Origin: Tepidiphilus succinatimandens
Lineage (GTDB): Bacteria; Pseudomonadota; Gammaproteobacteria; Burkholderiales; Rhodocyclaceae
Assembly (NCBI RefSeq): GCF_006503695.1
Contig: NZ_SBIK01000009.1
Location: forward strand, 1 to 64,000
DNA: 64,000 bases
Reading direction: 5' to 3'
The notes beneath the pieces are model-generated. The model worked only from the letters and a program-made list of their open reading frames with translations. It was not told the DNA's origin and ran no database searches. Made by a program: the position numbers and the translations under genes. This document shows positions 7,714 through 16,197 of this stretch, in pieces. Numbering within the stretch: the stretch's first letter is position 1; the number at the start of each line of letters is the position of its first letter.

Positions 7714-9948
7714 CTACGAACGCACGCAGTCGACATGATAGTTCCCTTCAGAGTCCTTGACCAGACCATGGATATCGGTCTCGAAACCGGGAAAGCGCCG
7801 GTTGAAGTCGCGGGCGAACTGGAGATAGCGCACGATGGTGGCGTTGAAGCGCTCGCCGGGGATCAGCAACGGAATACCGGGAGGATAAGGCGTGACGAGC
7901 ATGGCGGTGATCCGGCCTTCGAGCTCGTCGATGGGGACGCGGTCGATCTTGCGGTGCGCCATCATGGCGAAGGCGTCGGACGGGCGCATCGCCGGCACCA
8001 TCTCGGAGGTGTACATCTCGGTGGTGAGCCTAGCCACGTCGTGCGCCTTGTAGAAGGCGTGGATGCGCTGGCACAGGTCGCGCAGCCCCCAGTCCTCGTA
8101 CTGCGGGTGTTTGGCGACGAATTCGGGCATCACCCGCCACAGCTTGCGGTTGCCGTCGTAGTCGTCCTTGAACTGCTGCAGCTCGGTGACCATGGTATTC
8201 CAGCGGCCCTTGGTGATGCCGATGGTAAACATGATAAAAAAAGAATAAAGGCCCGTTTTCTCGACCACGATGCCGTGCTCGGCAAGGTAACGCGTCACCA
8301 CGCCGGCCGGAATGCCCCATTCGTCGAATTCGCCTTCGACGTCCAGCCCCGGGGTAATGATGGTGGCCTTGATCGGATCGAGGATGTTGAACCCTTCGGC
8401 CACGGCGCCGAAGCCGTGCCAGCGGTCGTTGGGGCGCAGCAGCCAGTCTTCGCGCTGGCCCACCCCTTCTTCGGCGAGGTAATCCGGACCCCAGACCTTG
8501 AACCACCAATCCCCGAGTTCGGCTTCCACGTCGCGCATGGCGCGGCGGAATTCCGCCGCTTCCATGAGGGATTCCTCCACGAGCGCCGTGCCGCCGGGCG
8601 GCTCCATCATGGCGGCAGCGATGTCGCACGAGGCGATGATGGCGTACTGGGGCGAGGTGGAGGAGTGCATGAGGTAGGATTCGTTGAACACGTCGCGGTC
8701 GAGCTTGCGCGTGCGCGATTCCTGCACCAGGATCTGCGAGGCTTGGGACAAACCCGCGAGCAGCTTGTGCGTCGATTGAGTGGAAAAGATGAGCGAGTGC
8801 TCGCAACGCGGGCGATCCTCGCCGATGGCGTGATAGTCGCCATAGAAATCGTGGAAGGCGGCGTGCGGCAGCCAGGCTTCGTCGAAGTGCAGCGTGTCGA
8901 TGTAGCCGTCGAGCTTCTGCTTGATGGTCTCGACGTTGTAGGCAATGCCGTCGTAGGTCGACTGCGTGATCGTCAGGATGCGCGGCGTGCGGCTGTTGGC
9001 CTGATCGATGAAGGGGTGCGCATCGATCTTGGCCTGGATCGAGGCCGGTTCGAACTCTTCGAGCGGAATCGGGCCGATGATGCCGTAGTGGTTGCGCGTG
9101 GGCGGCAGGAAGACGGGAATCGCCCCTGTCATGATGATGGCGTGGAGGATCGACTTGTGGCAGTTGCGGTCGACCACCACGATGTCGTTGGGCGCCACCG
9201 TGGAGTGCCACACCATCTTGTTCGAGGTGGAGGTGCCGTTGGTGACGAAATAAAGGTGGTCGCAGTGGAAGATGCGCGCGGCGTTGCGCTCGGAGGCCGC
9301 CACCGGTCCGGTGTGATCGAGCAACTGCCCGAGTTCCTCGACGGCGTTGCAGACGTCGGCGCGCAACAGGTTCTCGCCGAAGAACTGGTGGAACATCTGT
9401 CCCACCGGGCTCTTCAAGAAAGCCACCCCCCCCGAGTGCCCAGGGCAGTGCCAGGAGTAGGAGCCGTCGGCGGCGTAATGGGTGAGCGCGCGGAAGAAGG
9501 GCGGCGGCAGGCTCTCCAGGTAATTGCGCGCCTCGCGCACGACATAGCGGGCGATGAACTCGGGCGTGTCCTCGAACATGTGGATGAAGCCGTGCATCTC
9601 GCGCAGCACGTCGTTGGGGATATGGCGGCTGGTGCGCGTCTCGCCATAGAGGAAAATGGGGATGTCGTGGTTGCGAAAGCGCACGGCGCGCACGAAGCCG
9701 CGCAGCCGGGCGATGGCGCGTGCGGCATCTTCCGGCGCCTGGAATTCCTCGTCGTCGATCGACAGCAGGAACGCGGAGGCGCGGCTCTGCTGCTGGGCGA
9801 ACGAGGAGAAATCGGCAATGCTGGTCACGCCGAGCACTTCCATGCCTTCGGCTTCGATCGCCTTGGCCAGCACCCGGATGCCCAGGCCGCTCGCATTCTC
9901 GGAGCGGAAGTCTTCGTCGATGATGACAATAGGGAAATGGAAGCGCAT
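7714..9948 (-). CDS. Biodegradative-type arginine/lysine/ornithine decarboxylase (AdiA-like)
   Basis: A PLP-dependent decarboxylase of 744 residues with an N-terminal wing domain (about 1-140) and a type I aminotransferase-like core. The PLP lysine is K395 in QSTHKLLAGLSQAS. Further conserved segments are PGHSGG, GENLLRAD, VVVDRNCHKS, HYGIIGPI and the PLP aspartate in HFDEAW. The spacing and the GIIGPI and LDPIKATI segments resemble E. coli AdiA (755 residues) more than LdcC or SpeF, so arginine is the best substrate guess; lysine cannot be excluded. The start at 9948 has a GAGGG site; an ATG at 9978 lacks one. The gene lies 53 bases upstream of the binding protein gene, so all three may be co-transcribed. 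Confidence 0.88.
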   Translation of the reverse strand: MRFHFPIVIIDEDFRSENASGLGIRVLAKAIEAEGMEVLGVTSIADFSSFAQQQSRASAFLLSIDDEEFQAPEDAARAIARLRGFVRAVRFRNHDIPIFLYGETRTSRHIPNDVLREMHGFIHMFEDTPEFIARYVVREARNYLESLPPPFFRALTHYAADGSYSWHCPGHSGGVAFLKSPVGQMFHQFFGENLLRADVCNAVEELGQLLDHTGPVAASERNAARIFHCDHLYFVTNGTSTSNKMVWHSTVAPNDIVVVDRNCHKSILHAIIMTGAIPVFLPPTRNHYGIIGPIPLEEFEPASIQAKIDAHPFIDQANSRTPRILTITQSTYDGIAYNVETIKQKLDGYIDTLHFDEAWLPHAAFHDFYGDYHAIGEDRPRCEHSLIFSTQSTHKLLAGLSQASQILVQESRTRKLDRDVFNESYLMHSSTSPQYAIIASCDIAAAMMEPPGGTALVEESLMEAAEFRRAMRDVEAELGDWWFKVWGPDYLAEEGVGQREDWLLRPNDRWHGFGAVAEGFNILDPIKATIITPGLDVEGEFDEWGIPAGVVTRYLAEHGIVVEKTGLYSFFIMFTIGITKGRWNTMVTELQQFKDDYDGNRKLWRVMPEFVAKHPQYEDWGLRDLCQRIHAFYKAHDVARLTTEMYTSEMVPAMRPSDAFAMMAHRKIDRVPIDELEGRITAMLVTPYPPGIPLLIPGERFNATIVRYLQFARDFNRRFPGFETDIHGLVKDSEGNYHVDCVRS

Positions 9949-10000
9949 GGGACCCGCCCTCGCAGCAAGAAACGGCATGGATCGAAGACCGGGAGGCGAC

Positions 10001-10567
10001 TCAGAGACGCGGCAACGTCACGCCACGCTGGCCGAGATATTTGCCGCCGCGGTCGCGGTAGGAGGTTTCACAGACTTCGTCGGACTCGAAGAAGATCATC
10101 TGCGCCACGCCTTCGTTGGCGTAGATTTTTGCTGGCAGCGGCGTGGTGTTGGAAAATTCCAGCGTCACGTAGCCTTCCCATTCCGGTTCGAGCGGCGTGA
10201 CATTGACGATGATGCCGCAGCGCGCGTAGGTGCTCTTGCCCAGGCAGACGGTAAGGACGTTCCTGGGAATGCGGAAGTATTCCACCGTACGGGCGAGCGC
10301 AAAGGAGTTGGGCGGGATGATGCAGACTTCGCCCTTGAAATCGACGAAACTGCGCTCGTCGAAGGCCTTGGGGTCGACGATGGTGGAATTGATATTGGTG
10401 AAGATCTTGAATTCGTCGGCGCAGCGCACGTCGTAGCCGTAGCTGGAAGTGCCGTAGGAGACGATCTTGCCGCGCTCGGTCTGGCGCACGAGCTCGGGCG
10501 CGAAGGGTTCGATCATGCCATGCTCTTGCGCCATGCGCCGTATCCAGCGATCCGATTTGATGCTCAT
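10001..10567 (-). CDS. dcd: dCTP deaminase
   Basis: Deaminates dCTP to dUTP, feeding dUMP supply for ThyA. It has 188 residues, the usual length. The signatures [12 protein letters not shown] and [22 protein letters not shown] contain the substrate-binding and catalytic-glutamate segments, and the C-terminal [17 protein letters not shown] matches the family nucleotide clamp. The start at 10567 begins [13 protein letters not shown] and has GGGAG in front. An upstream in-frame extension exists but lacks family similarity. The gene follows mrp on the same strand after about 85 bases. Confidence 0.96.
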   Translation of the reverse strand: MSIKSDRWIRRMAQEHGMIEPFAPELVRQTERGKIVSYGTSSYGYDVRCADEFKIFTNINSTIVDPKAFDERSFVDFKGEVCIIPPNSFALARTVEYFRIPRNVLTVCLGKSTYARCGIIVNVTPLEPEWEGYVTLEFSNTTPLPAKIYANEGVAQMIFFESDEVCETSYRDRGGKYLGQRGVTLPRL

Positions 10568-10652
10568 CGTACTCCCGTTCGTGGCCTGGGTCGAAAACGG
10601 CGCGACCGGCAACCCTGCGCGCCCAGAATTGCCGCGAAGTGTACGCCAAAAC

Positions 10653-11741
10653 TCAGCGGTTTTGCACCACGACGGTAGGGAATTTGTGGCTGAGATCGCG
10701 CGGCGCGCGCGCGAGCGCCAGCGCCACACGGCGGGCGATGTCGCGGTAGCGGGCGGCGAGGGGCCCTTCCGGTTCGGCCACGACGGTGGGCGTTCCCGAG
10801 TCGGTTTCCTCACGGATGCGGATGTCGAGCGGCAGCGCTCCCAGGAAAGGCAGGCCGTATTCCTGGGCCATCTTCTCGCCGCCGCCGCTGCCGAAAATGG
10901 GCTCGGCATGACCGCAGTTCGAGCAGACGTGGATGCTCATGTTCTCGACGAGCCCGAGGACCGGGACATTGACCTTCTGGAACATCTTCACCGCCTTGCG
11001 CGCGTCGAGCAGCGCGATGTCCTGCGGGGTGGTGACGATGAGCGCGCCGGTGAGCGGCGCCTTCTGCGACAGGGTGAGCTGGATGTCGCCCGTGCCCGGC
11101 GGCAGGTCGACGACGAGATAGTCGAGCTCGTGCCAGTTCGTCTGGGTGAGCAGCTGCAGCAGCGCCTGGGAGGCCATGGGCCCGCGCCAGATCATGGGCG
11201 TTTCGGGATCGACGAGAAAGCCGATGGAATTGACCTGCAGGCCGTGGGCCATGAGCGGTTCCATGCTCTTGCCGTCGGTCGATTCCGGCGGCTGATGCCC
11301 CAGACCCAGCATCTGGGGAATCGAGGGACCGTAGATGTCGGCATCGAGCACGCCCACGCGCGCCCCTTCGGCCAGAAGCGCCAAGGCGAGGTTCACCGCC
11401 GTGGTGCTCTTGCCTACCCCGCCCTTGCCGGAAGCCACCGCGATCACGTTGGCCACGCCGGGCAGGGGCTGGGTGCCGGGCGGGATCTTGTGGATCTCGA
11501 TGCGGGAGAGAAGCTCGACCTGCACCGACTCCACCCCGGGCAGCCGGCTGAGCGCCTGCGTCACCGCCTCGCGTACCGCCTCGCCCATCGTCGCCACGGG
11601 GTAATCCAGAGCAAGCCGCACGCGCACCGTGCCGCCTTCGGTCTCTAGCCCCGCGATCGCCCTTTTACCCAAGGAGGTTCCAAGGTTGGGATCGGTCAGG
11701 GCTGCGAGGGCGTCGCGGATCGCATCAGGGGAAAGGCTCAT
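10653..11741 (-). CDS. apbC: Mrp/ApbC iron-sulfur cluster carrier ATPase
   Basis: A 362-residue cytoplasmic P-loop ATPase that binds and hands over Fe-S clusters. An N-terminal DUF59/MIP18-like domain (about 1-85) is followed by the deviant Walker A motif [10 protein letters not shown], then [17 protein letters not shown] and the C-terminal cluster-binding CSNCG pair. The start MSLSPDAI at 11741 is preceded by TTGGAG; an ATG 30 bases upstream adds a non-conserved extension. It is divergent from the squalene-synthase-like gene across 111 bases that contain an inverted repeat. Confidence 0.95.
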   Translation of the reverse strand: MSLSPDAIRDALAALTDPNLGTSLGKRAIAGLETEGGTVRVRLALDYPVATMGEAVREAVTQALSRLPGVESVQVELLSRIEIHKIPPGTQPLPGVANVIAVASGKGGVGKSTTAVNLALALLAEGARVGVLDADIYGPSIPQMLGLGHQPPESTDGKSMEPLMAHGLQVNSIGFLVDPETPMIWRGPMASQALLQLLTQTNWHELDYLVVDLPPGTGDIQLTLSQKAPLTGALIVTTPQDIALLDARKAVKMFQKVNVPVLGLVENMSIHVCSNCGHAEPIFGSGGGEKMAQEYGLPFLGALPLDIRIREETDSGTPTVVAEPEGPLAARYRDIARRVALALARAPRDLSHKFPTVVVQNR

Positions 11742-11777
11742 CTCGGGACTCCAACAGGGTTCGGGTATCATTGCTGC

Positions 11778-11820
11778 GGGTTTGCCCCGATCTTACTGCA
11801 AAGCGCAGGATGGCAAACCC
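11778..11820. repeat. Nested inverted repeat between mrp and the hpnD-like gene
   Basis: GGGTTTGCC at 11778-11786 is repeated perfectly in inverted form as GGCAAACCC at 11812-11820. A smaller CTGC/GCAG pair (11796-11799 and 11805-11808) sits in between. There is no T-run at either side, so it is not a simple terminator. Its position in the 111-base divergent gap suggests an operator or a leader RNA stem. Confidence 0.45.
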
Positions 11821-11852
11821 GCCGCCCTTCAGGGTTTCCGTCAGGTCCGAGG

Positions 11853-12698
11853 ATGAGTCCAGACATCGACCATTGCCGCGAGCGTCTCGAGCGCCGTCCC
11901 GATGCCCGCTACTACAGCCTTCTGCTGCTGCGTGGCCCGAGGCAGGAGGCGCTCTTCGTGCTCTATGCGCTCATCGACGCGCTGGAAGACGCCGTGCGTT
12001 CCTGCCGCGAGCCTGAAGTAGCGCTCACCACCCTTTCCTGGTGGGCGAACGAAGTCGCAGCCGCCTTCTCTGGAACGCCGACCCACCCCATTACGCGGGC
12101 GTTGCGCCTCGTGCTGGCGGATCTCCCCTGGGAACGGGCTTTCTTCGACGAACTGGTGCTCGCGGCGCGTCTGCGGGCGGCGACGATGCGCTGCGCTTCC
12201 AGCGCCGAGCTGCAGCAATTGACCTATCGCCTGGGGGCGGTGCCGGCGCTGCTGACGGTGCGCGCCCTGGGGGGCTTGGAGCGTGAGGCCCAGCAGGCGG
12301 CGCAGGAATTGGGCATGGGGCTCGCGCTTGCCGAGCTGCTGCTGGGCGTTGGGGCGGACGCACGCACCGGGCTCATCCTATTGCCGGTGGATCAGCTGCA
12401 GCGCCACGGCGTGCCCGCCGCGCAGATCCTCGAAGGGCGCTGGAGCGAAGCCTTCGCGGCGCTGATGCGGGCCCAGGCCGAGCGGGTGCGGCACCACTTC
12501 CGGGCCGCCGACGAGGCGGCCACCGCCCAGATGCGCCAGGCGCTGCGTCCCCTGATGGCGCGCCGCACGGTGACCGAAGCCCTGCTGGCCGAAGCCGAGG
12601 GGCTCGACTATCGGCTGCTCGATCGTCGCCTCGAACTGCCGCCGCTGCGGCAGCTGTGGCTGACCTGGCGCGGCTGGCGGAGGAAACCCGGCCGATGA
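11853..12698 (+). CDS. Squalene/phytoene synthase-family protein (HpnD-like) with altered Asp-rich motifs
   Basis: A 281-residue all-helical isoprenoid synthase-like protein, about the length of HpnC/HpnD. The fold is recognised from LFVLYALIDALEDAV, a THPITRAL segment and the ADARTGLILLP segment, which align with the family's first and second aspartate-rich helices. Active enzymes carry DDxxD in the first and a DxxED-type motif in the second. Here the first reads E45-D46-A-V-R49 and the second G165-V-G-A168-D169, so most magnesium-diphosphate ligands are lost. Its stop overlaps the start of the HpnE-like gene (ATGA). Partner context suggests hopanoid squalene synthesis, but the altered site argues for a changed or non-catalytic role. 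CGAGG precedes the ATG. Confidence 0.75.
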   Translation: MSPDIDHCRERLERRPDARYYSLLLLRGPRQEALFVLYALIDALEDAVRSCREPEVALTTLSWWANEVAAAFSGTPTHPITRALRLVLADLPWERAFFDELVLAARLRAATMRCASSAELQQLTYRLGAVPALLTVRALGGLEREAQQAAQELGMGLALAELLLGVGADARTGLILLPVDQLQRHGVPAAQILEGRWSEAFAALMRAQAERVRHHFRAADEAATAQMRQALRPLMARRTVTEALLAEAEGLDYRLLDRRLELPPLRQLWLTWRGWRRKPGR

Positions 12699-13870
12699 GG
12701 GTGGCGGTCGTCGGCGCCGGGGTGGCGGGGTTGGTGTGCGCCCTGCGGCTGGCGGAAGCCGGAGTCCGGGTGGCGGTGTTCGAGCGCTCGCCAAGGCTGG
12801 GCACGGGCATCTCCTGTCTGAGCGCGGAAATTTTGCCCCTGTGGGGGGCGAGCCCACACCTTTTTGCCTGCGCCCGCCGCCTGGGCCTGTCGCCGCGCCA
12901 CCTGAAAACGTCGACGCCAGGATGGACGGTGGTGGGTGCCGGATCGCTCACCCTGCGCACGCGCTGGAGCGGTCTGGAAGTATGGGGCGAGCCGGAAGGA
13001 ACGCTCTCTAGCAGGGAACGACGCGCGACCAGCCGCGCCTTGCGGCGGCTGCTGCGCGCCGGCCGGCATGGCGGGAGCGCCCTACCCGACCTACCGCTCG
13101 CCCAGACGGCATTGCCGTGGGGCGACGAAGCGGCGCTGCACCTCTTGTGGCGCCCCCTGTGCCGCCTTCTGTGCCTTGCTCCGGCCGAAGAGACCCCTCT
13201 GCCCCGCTTCGCCCGTCTTCTCGCCGCCGCGCTGGGCGCACGGGCGCACCGCCAGTGGTTCCGCCTGCCGGATTCCTTCGTCGAATGGTTTGCCGTGCCG
13301 CTTGCCCGCGCGCTGGGGCGACGCGGCGGCGAGGTGGCGATCGCCGCGCCGGTGCAGTCCCTGGAGCCGGCGGAAGGCGGATGGCGCCTGCCGCAGACCG
13401 ACGTCCGCCATTTCGATCACGTCGTGCTCGCCGTTCCGCCCCGGGACGCAGCGTCCCTGCTCCGGGGAATCGCCGGGCTCGAAGCGCTGGTCGCACGGCT
13501 TTCGAATTGGCCGGAGATCCGGCTCTGGAGCGCGATCGCCCCCCATACCACGCACGGATGGTGCTTCACCCCCGAAGCCGATGCCTGGCAAGCGCCGGCG
13601 GGCGGTGGCCGCACCGCATTGGCCTGTCTCGCCCCCCCCGGGCCGGAGCGGCTCCTCCCTTTGGGCGAAGAAGCGCTCGCGGCGCCATGGTGCGACGAGC
13701 GCTTTCCGTTGCCTGCACCTTCTCCCCCGCCCCTGCACCCTTTCCCTGGCCTTTGGCTCGCCGGTGGCTGGATGGCGCCGGAACCGACCCTGCCGGGGGC
13801 GGAATCGGCGGCGGCCAGCGGCTGGCGCACGGCCGGGGCGATCCTGCGTCCGGCAACGGCGGCAGGATAG
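12695..13870 (+). CDS. HpnE-like FAD-dependent amine-oxidase-fold protein, divergent
   Basis: A 391-residue flavoprotein. The N-terminal dinucleotide-binding motif is VAVVGAGVAGLVCALRLAEAG, ending with the acidic ribose ligand in VFERSP. The C-terminal FAD motif is FPGLWLAGGWMAPEPTLPGAESAAASG. It pairs with the squalene-synthase-like gene, as hpnD-hpnE do in hopanoid producers, where HpnE removes the hydroxyl of hydroxysqualene. However, the GGRxxS motif expected after the FAD-binding strand is absent (RLGTGISCL instead), and the protein is shorter than typical HpnE (about 420-450). It may have a modified substrate or be decaying. The start is fixed by the ATGA overlap. Confidence 0.72.
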   Translation: MRVAVVGAGVAGLVCALRLAEAGVRVAVFERSPRLGTGISCLSAEILPLWGASPHLFACARRLGLSPRHLKTSTPGWTVVGAGSLTLRTRWSGLEVWGEPEGTLSSRERRATSRALRRLLRAGRHGGSALPDLPLAQTALPWGDEAALHLLWRPLCRLLCLAPAEETPLPRFARLLAAALGARAHRQWFRLPDSFVEWFAVPLARALGRRGGEVAIAAPVQSLEPAEGGWRLPQTDVRHFDHVVLAVPPRDAASLLRGIAGLEALVARLSNWPEIRLWSAIAPHTTHGWCFTPEADAWQAPAGGGRTALACLAPPGPERLLPLGEEALAAPWCDERFPLPAPSPPPLHPFPGLWLAGGWMAPEPTLPGAESAAASGWRTAGAILRPATAAG

Positions 13871-13898
13871 AATCGGGTTTTCGGTTCCGGATTCCTCC

Positions 13899-14807
13899 AT
13901 GCCGCGTTTCTCCCGCGACCACTTCCTGCTCCTGCTCGTCGCCGCCATCTGGGGTAGCACCTTCGTCGCGCAGCGCCAGGCAATGGCGACGATGGAGCCT
14001 TTCGCCTTCAACGCCGCCCGTTTCGCCCTGGCAGCGGTGGCGCTGCTGCCGCTGTGGTGGGCCCTCGAGCGCCAGCGCCGTGGAGTCTCTCTGAAGCGCT
14101 GGCTACGCGCCTCGATCGTGACGGGGACGCTGCTCTTCGCGGGATTCGCCTTCCAGCAGATCGGCCTGACCGAGACGACCGCCGCCAATGCCGCTTTCAT
14201 TACGGCGAGCTACATCGTCTTCGTTCCTTTGCTCGGATGGCTGCGCGGCGTGCGACCGCCGGCAGCCTTCTGGCCCGGCCTGGCCGCCTGCGTCGCCGGC
14301 CTCTACTTTCTGTCGGTGCAGGGGAATCTGGAGGTGCATCGCGGCGACCTCCTCGAGCTCGTCGGCGCGATCTTCTGGTCGGCGCACGTGATCGCCCTGA
14401 GCCATTACGGGCGGCACTTGCCGACCGTCGGATTCTCTGCCGGCCAGTTCGCCGTGGCCGCCGTGCTCTCGGGCCTATGCACCCTGCTGTGGGAACAACC
14501 GAAGCTGGAGTCGCTCGCCCATACCTGGCTGCCGCTGCTGTGGGCCGGAGTGCTCTCGAGCGCCGTGGCCTTCACCTTGCAGATCCAGGCGCTGCGCACG
14601 GTGCGACCCATGCACGCCGTGCTGATCCTCTCGCTCGAGAGCGTCTTCGCCGCGCTGGCAGGCGCCCTGTGGTTGGGCGAGACGATGACTCCGCGCCAGT
14701 GGCTCGGAGCGGCGATCCTCCTTGCCGGCATCCTCTGGGCCCAGACGAGGGAACGGGGCCGGGAAGCGGCGGAGCTCACGCGCGCCGAAGCGCACACCCC
14801 TCACTGA
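13899..14807 (+). CDS. EamA/DMT-family membrane transporter
   Basis: A 302-residue inner-membrane protein with about ten transmembrane helices made of two EamA repeats. The first repeat opens with LLLLVAAIWGSTFVAQRQA; the second covers about 150-290, including the ALRTVRPMHAVLILSLESVFAALAG stretch typical of RhaT/RarD-type carriers. Members export amino acids or other small metabolites; the substrate cannot be read from sequence. It starts 28 bases after the HpnE-like gene and meets the ybbA-like gene tail to tail with a 7-base overlap. Confidence 0.9.
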   Translation: MPRFSRDHFLLLLVAAIWGSTFVAQRQAMATMEPFAFNAARFALAAVALLPLWWALERQRRGVSLKRWLRASIVTGTLLFAGFAFQQIGLTETTAANAAFITASYIVFVPLLGWLRGVRPPAAFWPGLAACVAGLYFLSVQGNLEVHRGDLLELVGAIFWSAHVIALSHYGRHLPTVGFSAGQFAVAAVLSGLCTLLWEQPKLESLAHTWLPLLWAGVLSSAVAFTLQIQALRTVRPMHAVLILSLESVFAALAGALWLGETMTPRQWLGAAILLAGILWAQTRERGREAAELTRAEAHTPH

Positions 14808-15499
14808 ACGAGTCGCCCCGCATGCATCTTCAAGATACGGTCGCAGCGCCTGGCCAGCGAGACATCGTGCGTGACGAGCACGAGCGTGGTGCCTTCGCGC
14901 TCCCGCAAGGCAAACATCAGCTCGATCACCGCCTCGCCGGTGGCGGTGTCGAGGTTGCCGGTAGGCTCGTCGGCCAGGATCACCTTGGGCGAAGTGACGA
15001 AAGCGCGCGCCAGCGCCACGCGCTGCTGCTCGCCGCCGGAGAGCGTACGGGGATAATGGTGCAAGCGGTGGGACAATCCCACCCGTTCGAGCCACTGACG
15101 GGCCCGCTCCGCGGCCGCGGGCACGCCGTTCAACTCCAGCGGGAGCATGACGTTTTCCAGGGCGGAGAGGGTGGGCAAAAGCTGGAAATTCTGGAAGACG
15201 AAACCGATCGTGCGGCCGCGCAGGGCCGCGCGTCCATCTTCGTCCAGAGCAAAGAGCGGCGTTCCATCCAGAAGCACCGCCCCCTCGCTGGGGATATCCA
15301 AGCCGGCGAGCAAACCGAGCAAGGTCGATTTCCCCGAGCCGGAGGCCCCGACGATGGCCACCGCTTCGCCCTGCAAAACGGCAAGATCGATTTGGTCGAG
15401 GATCACGAGCGGCTCCTCGCCGCGGCGTAAAACGACCTTGCGCAGTTTCTCGGCGCACAATATGGGGGTGACGTTTTTTCCCGGAGTCTCATTGCCCAT
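14801..15499 (-). CDS. ybbA: ABC transporter ATPase, YbbA/LolD family
   Basis: A 232-residue ATP-binding subunit with Walker [10 protein letters not shown], signature LSGGEQQR and Walker [13 protein letters not shown]. This class works with MacB/FtsX-type permeases. In many proteobacteria ybbA is divergent from tesA and followed by the permease ybbP, but here no permease follows. The start MGNETPGKN at 15499 has GGAGAAAGGAT upstream. Its ATG overlaps the tesA ATG on the opposite strand within one CATG. The symbol rests on the tesA linkage. Confidence 0.85.
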   Translation of the reverse strand: MGNETPGKNVTPILCAEKLRKVVLRRGEEPLVILDQIDLAVLQGEAVAIVGASGSGKSTLLGLLAGLDIPSEGAVLLDGTPLFALDEDGRAALRGRTIGFVFQNFQLLPTLSALENVMLPLELNGVPAAAERARQWLERVGLSHRLHHYPRTLSGGEQQRVALARAFVTSPKVILADEPTGNLDTATGEAVIELMFALREREGTTLVLVTHDVSLARRCDRILKMHAGRLVQ

Positions 15500-16184
15500 G
15501 TCGATCCTTTCTCCGCGCTTCCACCCAAAGGGTGGTCGATTCATTCCCGCGTTGCTCTTCCTCGCGTTTGCCCTGCTCGCAACGGCTTTACCGGCCAGCG
15601 CAGCCACGATTCTCGTCTTCGGCGACAGTCTCTCTGCGGGCTATGGGCTACCGCCGCAAAGCGGCTGGCCCTACCTGCTGCAGCGCCAGCTCGATGCGCT
15701 CGAACCTGGAGCACACCGCGTCATCGACGCCAGCGTCTCGGGGGAGACCACGGCCGGGGGAGCCTCCCGCCTGCCGAGGCTGCTCGAACGGCACCGACCC
15801 GATGTCGTCGTGCTCGCCCTGGGCGCCAACGATGGCCTGCGCGGCCTGCCGCCGAAAGCGATGGAGACCAATCTCGAGCGCATGATCCTCATGGCCAAAC
15901 AGTCCGGCTGCGAAGTCGTGCTCGTGGGCATGAGACTGCCCCCCAATCTGGGGCCCGATTACACTGCCGAGTTCGATGCGGTCTATCCGCGCCTCGCAGC
16001 CCGTTACCCCGTGCATTTCGTCCCCTTCCTGCTCGAAGCGATCGCGCTCGACCCTGATGCGTTCCAGGAAGACGGGCTGCACCCGGTGCTGGAGGCCGTG
16101 CCCAAGCTGTCCCAGACGGTGTGGCCGGCGATCGCCTCGGCGCTGGAGGCGGTGCGCAAACGCAGCGCCGCCTCCGGGCGTTGA
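15498..16184 (+). CDS. tesA: Periplasmic arylesterase / acyl-CoA thioesterase I, SGNH family
   Basis: A 228-residue secreted hydrolase with a signal peptide of about 35 residues ending LPASA. SGNH blocks are clear: FGDSLSAGYG (nucleophile Ser), GGASR (block II), GANDGLRG (Asn), and the C-terminal DGLHP catalytic Asp-His pair. The family acts on acyl thioesters, lysophospholipids and aryl esters in the periplasm. The start at 15498 has CGGAG at a suitable distance, inside the divergent ybbA coding region. It converges on selD with 13 bases between stops. Confidence 0.94.
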   Translation: MSILSPRFHPKGGRFIPALLFLAFALLATALPASAATILVFGDSLSAGYGLPPQSGWPYLLQRQLDALEPGAHRVIDASVSGETTAGGASRLPRLLERHRPDVVVLALGANDGLRGLPPKAMETNLERMILMAKQSGCEVVLVGMRLPPNLGPDYTAEFDAVYPRLAARYPVHFVPFLLEAIALDPDAFQEDGLHPVLEAVPKLSQTVWPAIASALEAVRKRSAASGR

Positions 16185-16197
16185 AACACGCATGCAT

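Noticed and set aside
7672-10200. Plus-strand 842-codon open frame across the decarboxylase
   Set aside because: It is antisense to a full-length PLP decarboxylase with all motifs and has no recognisable fold of its own.
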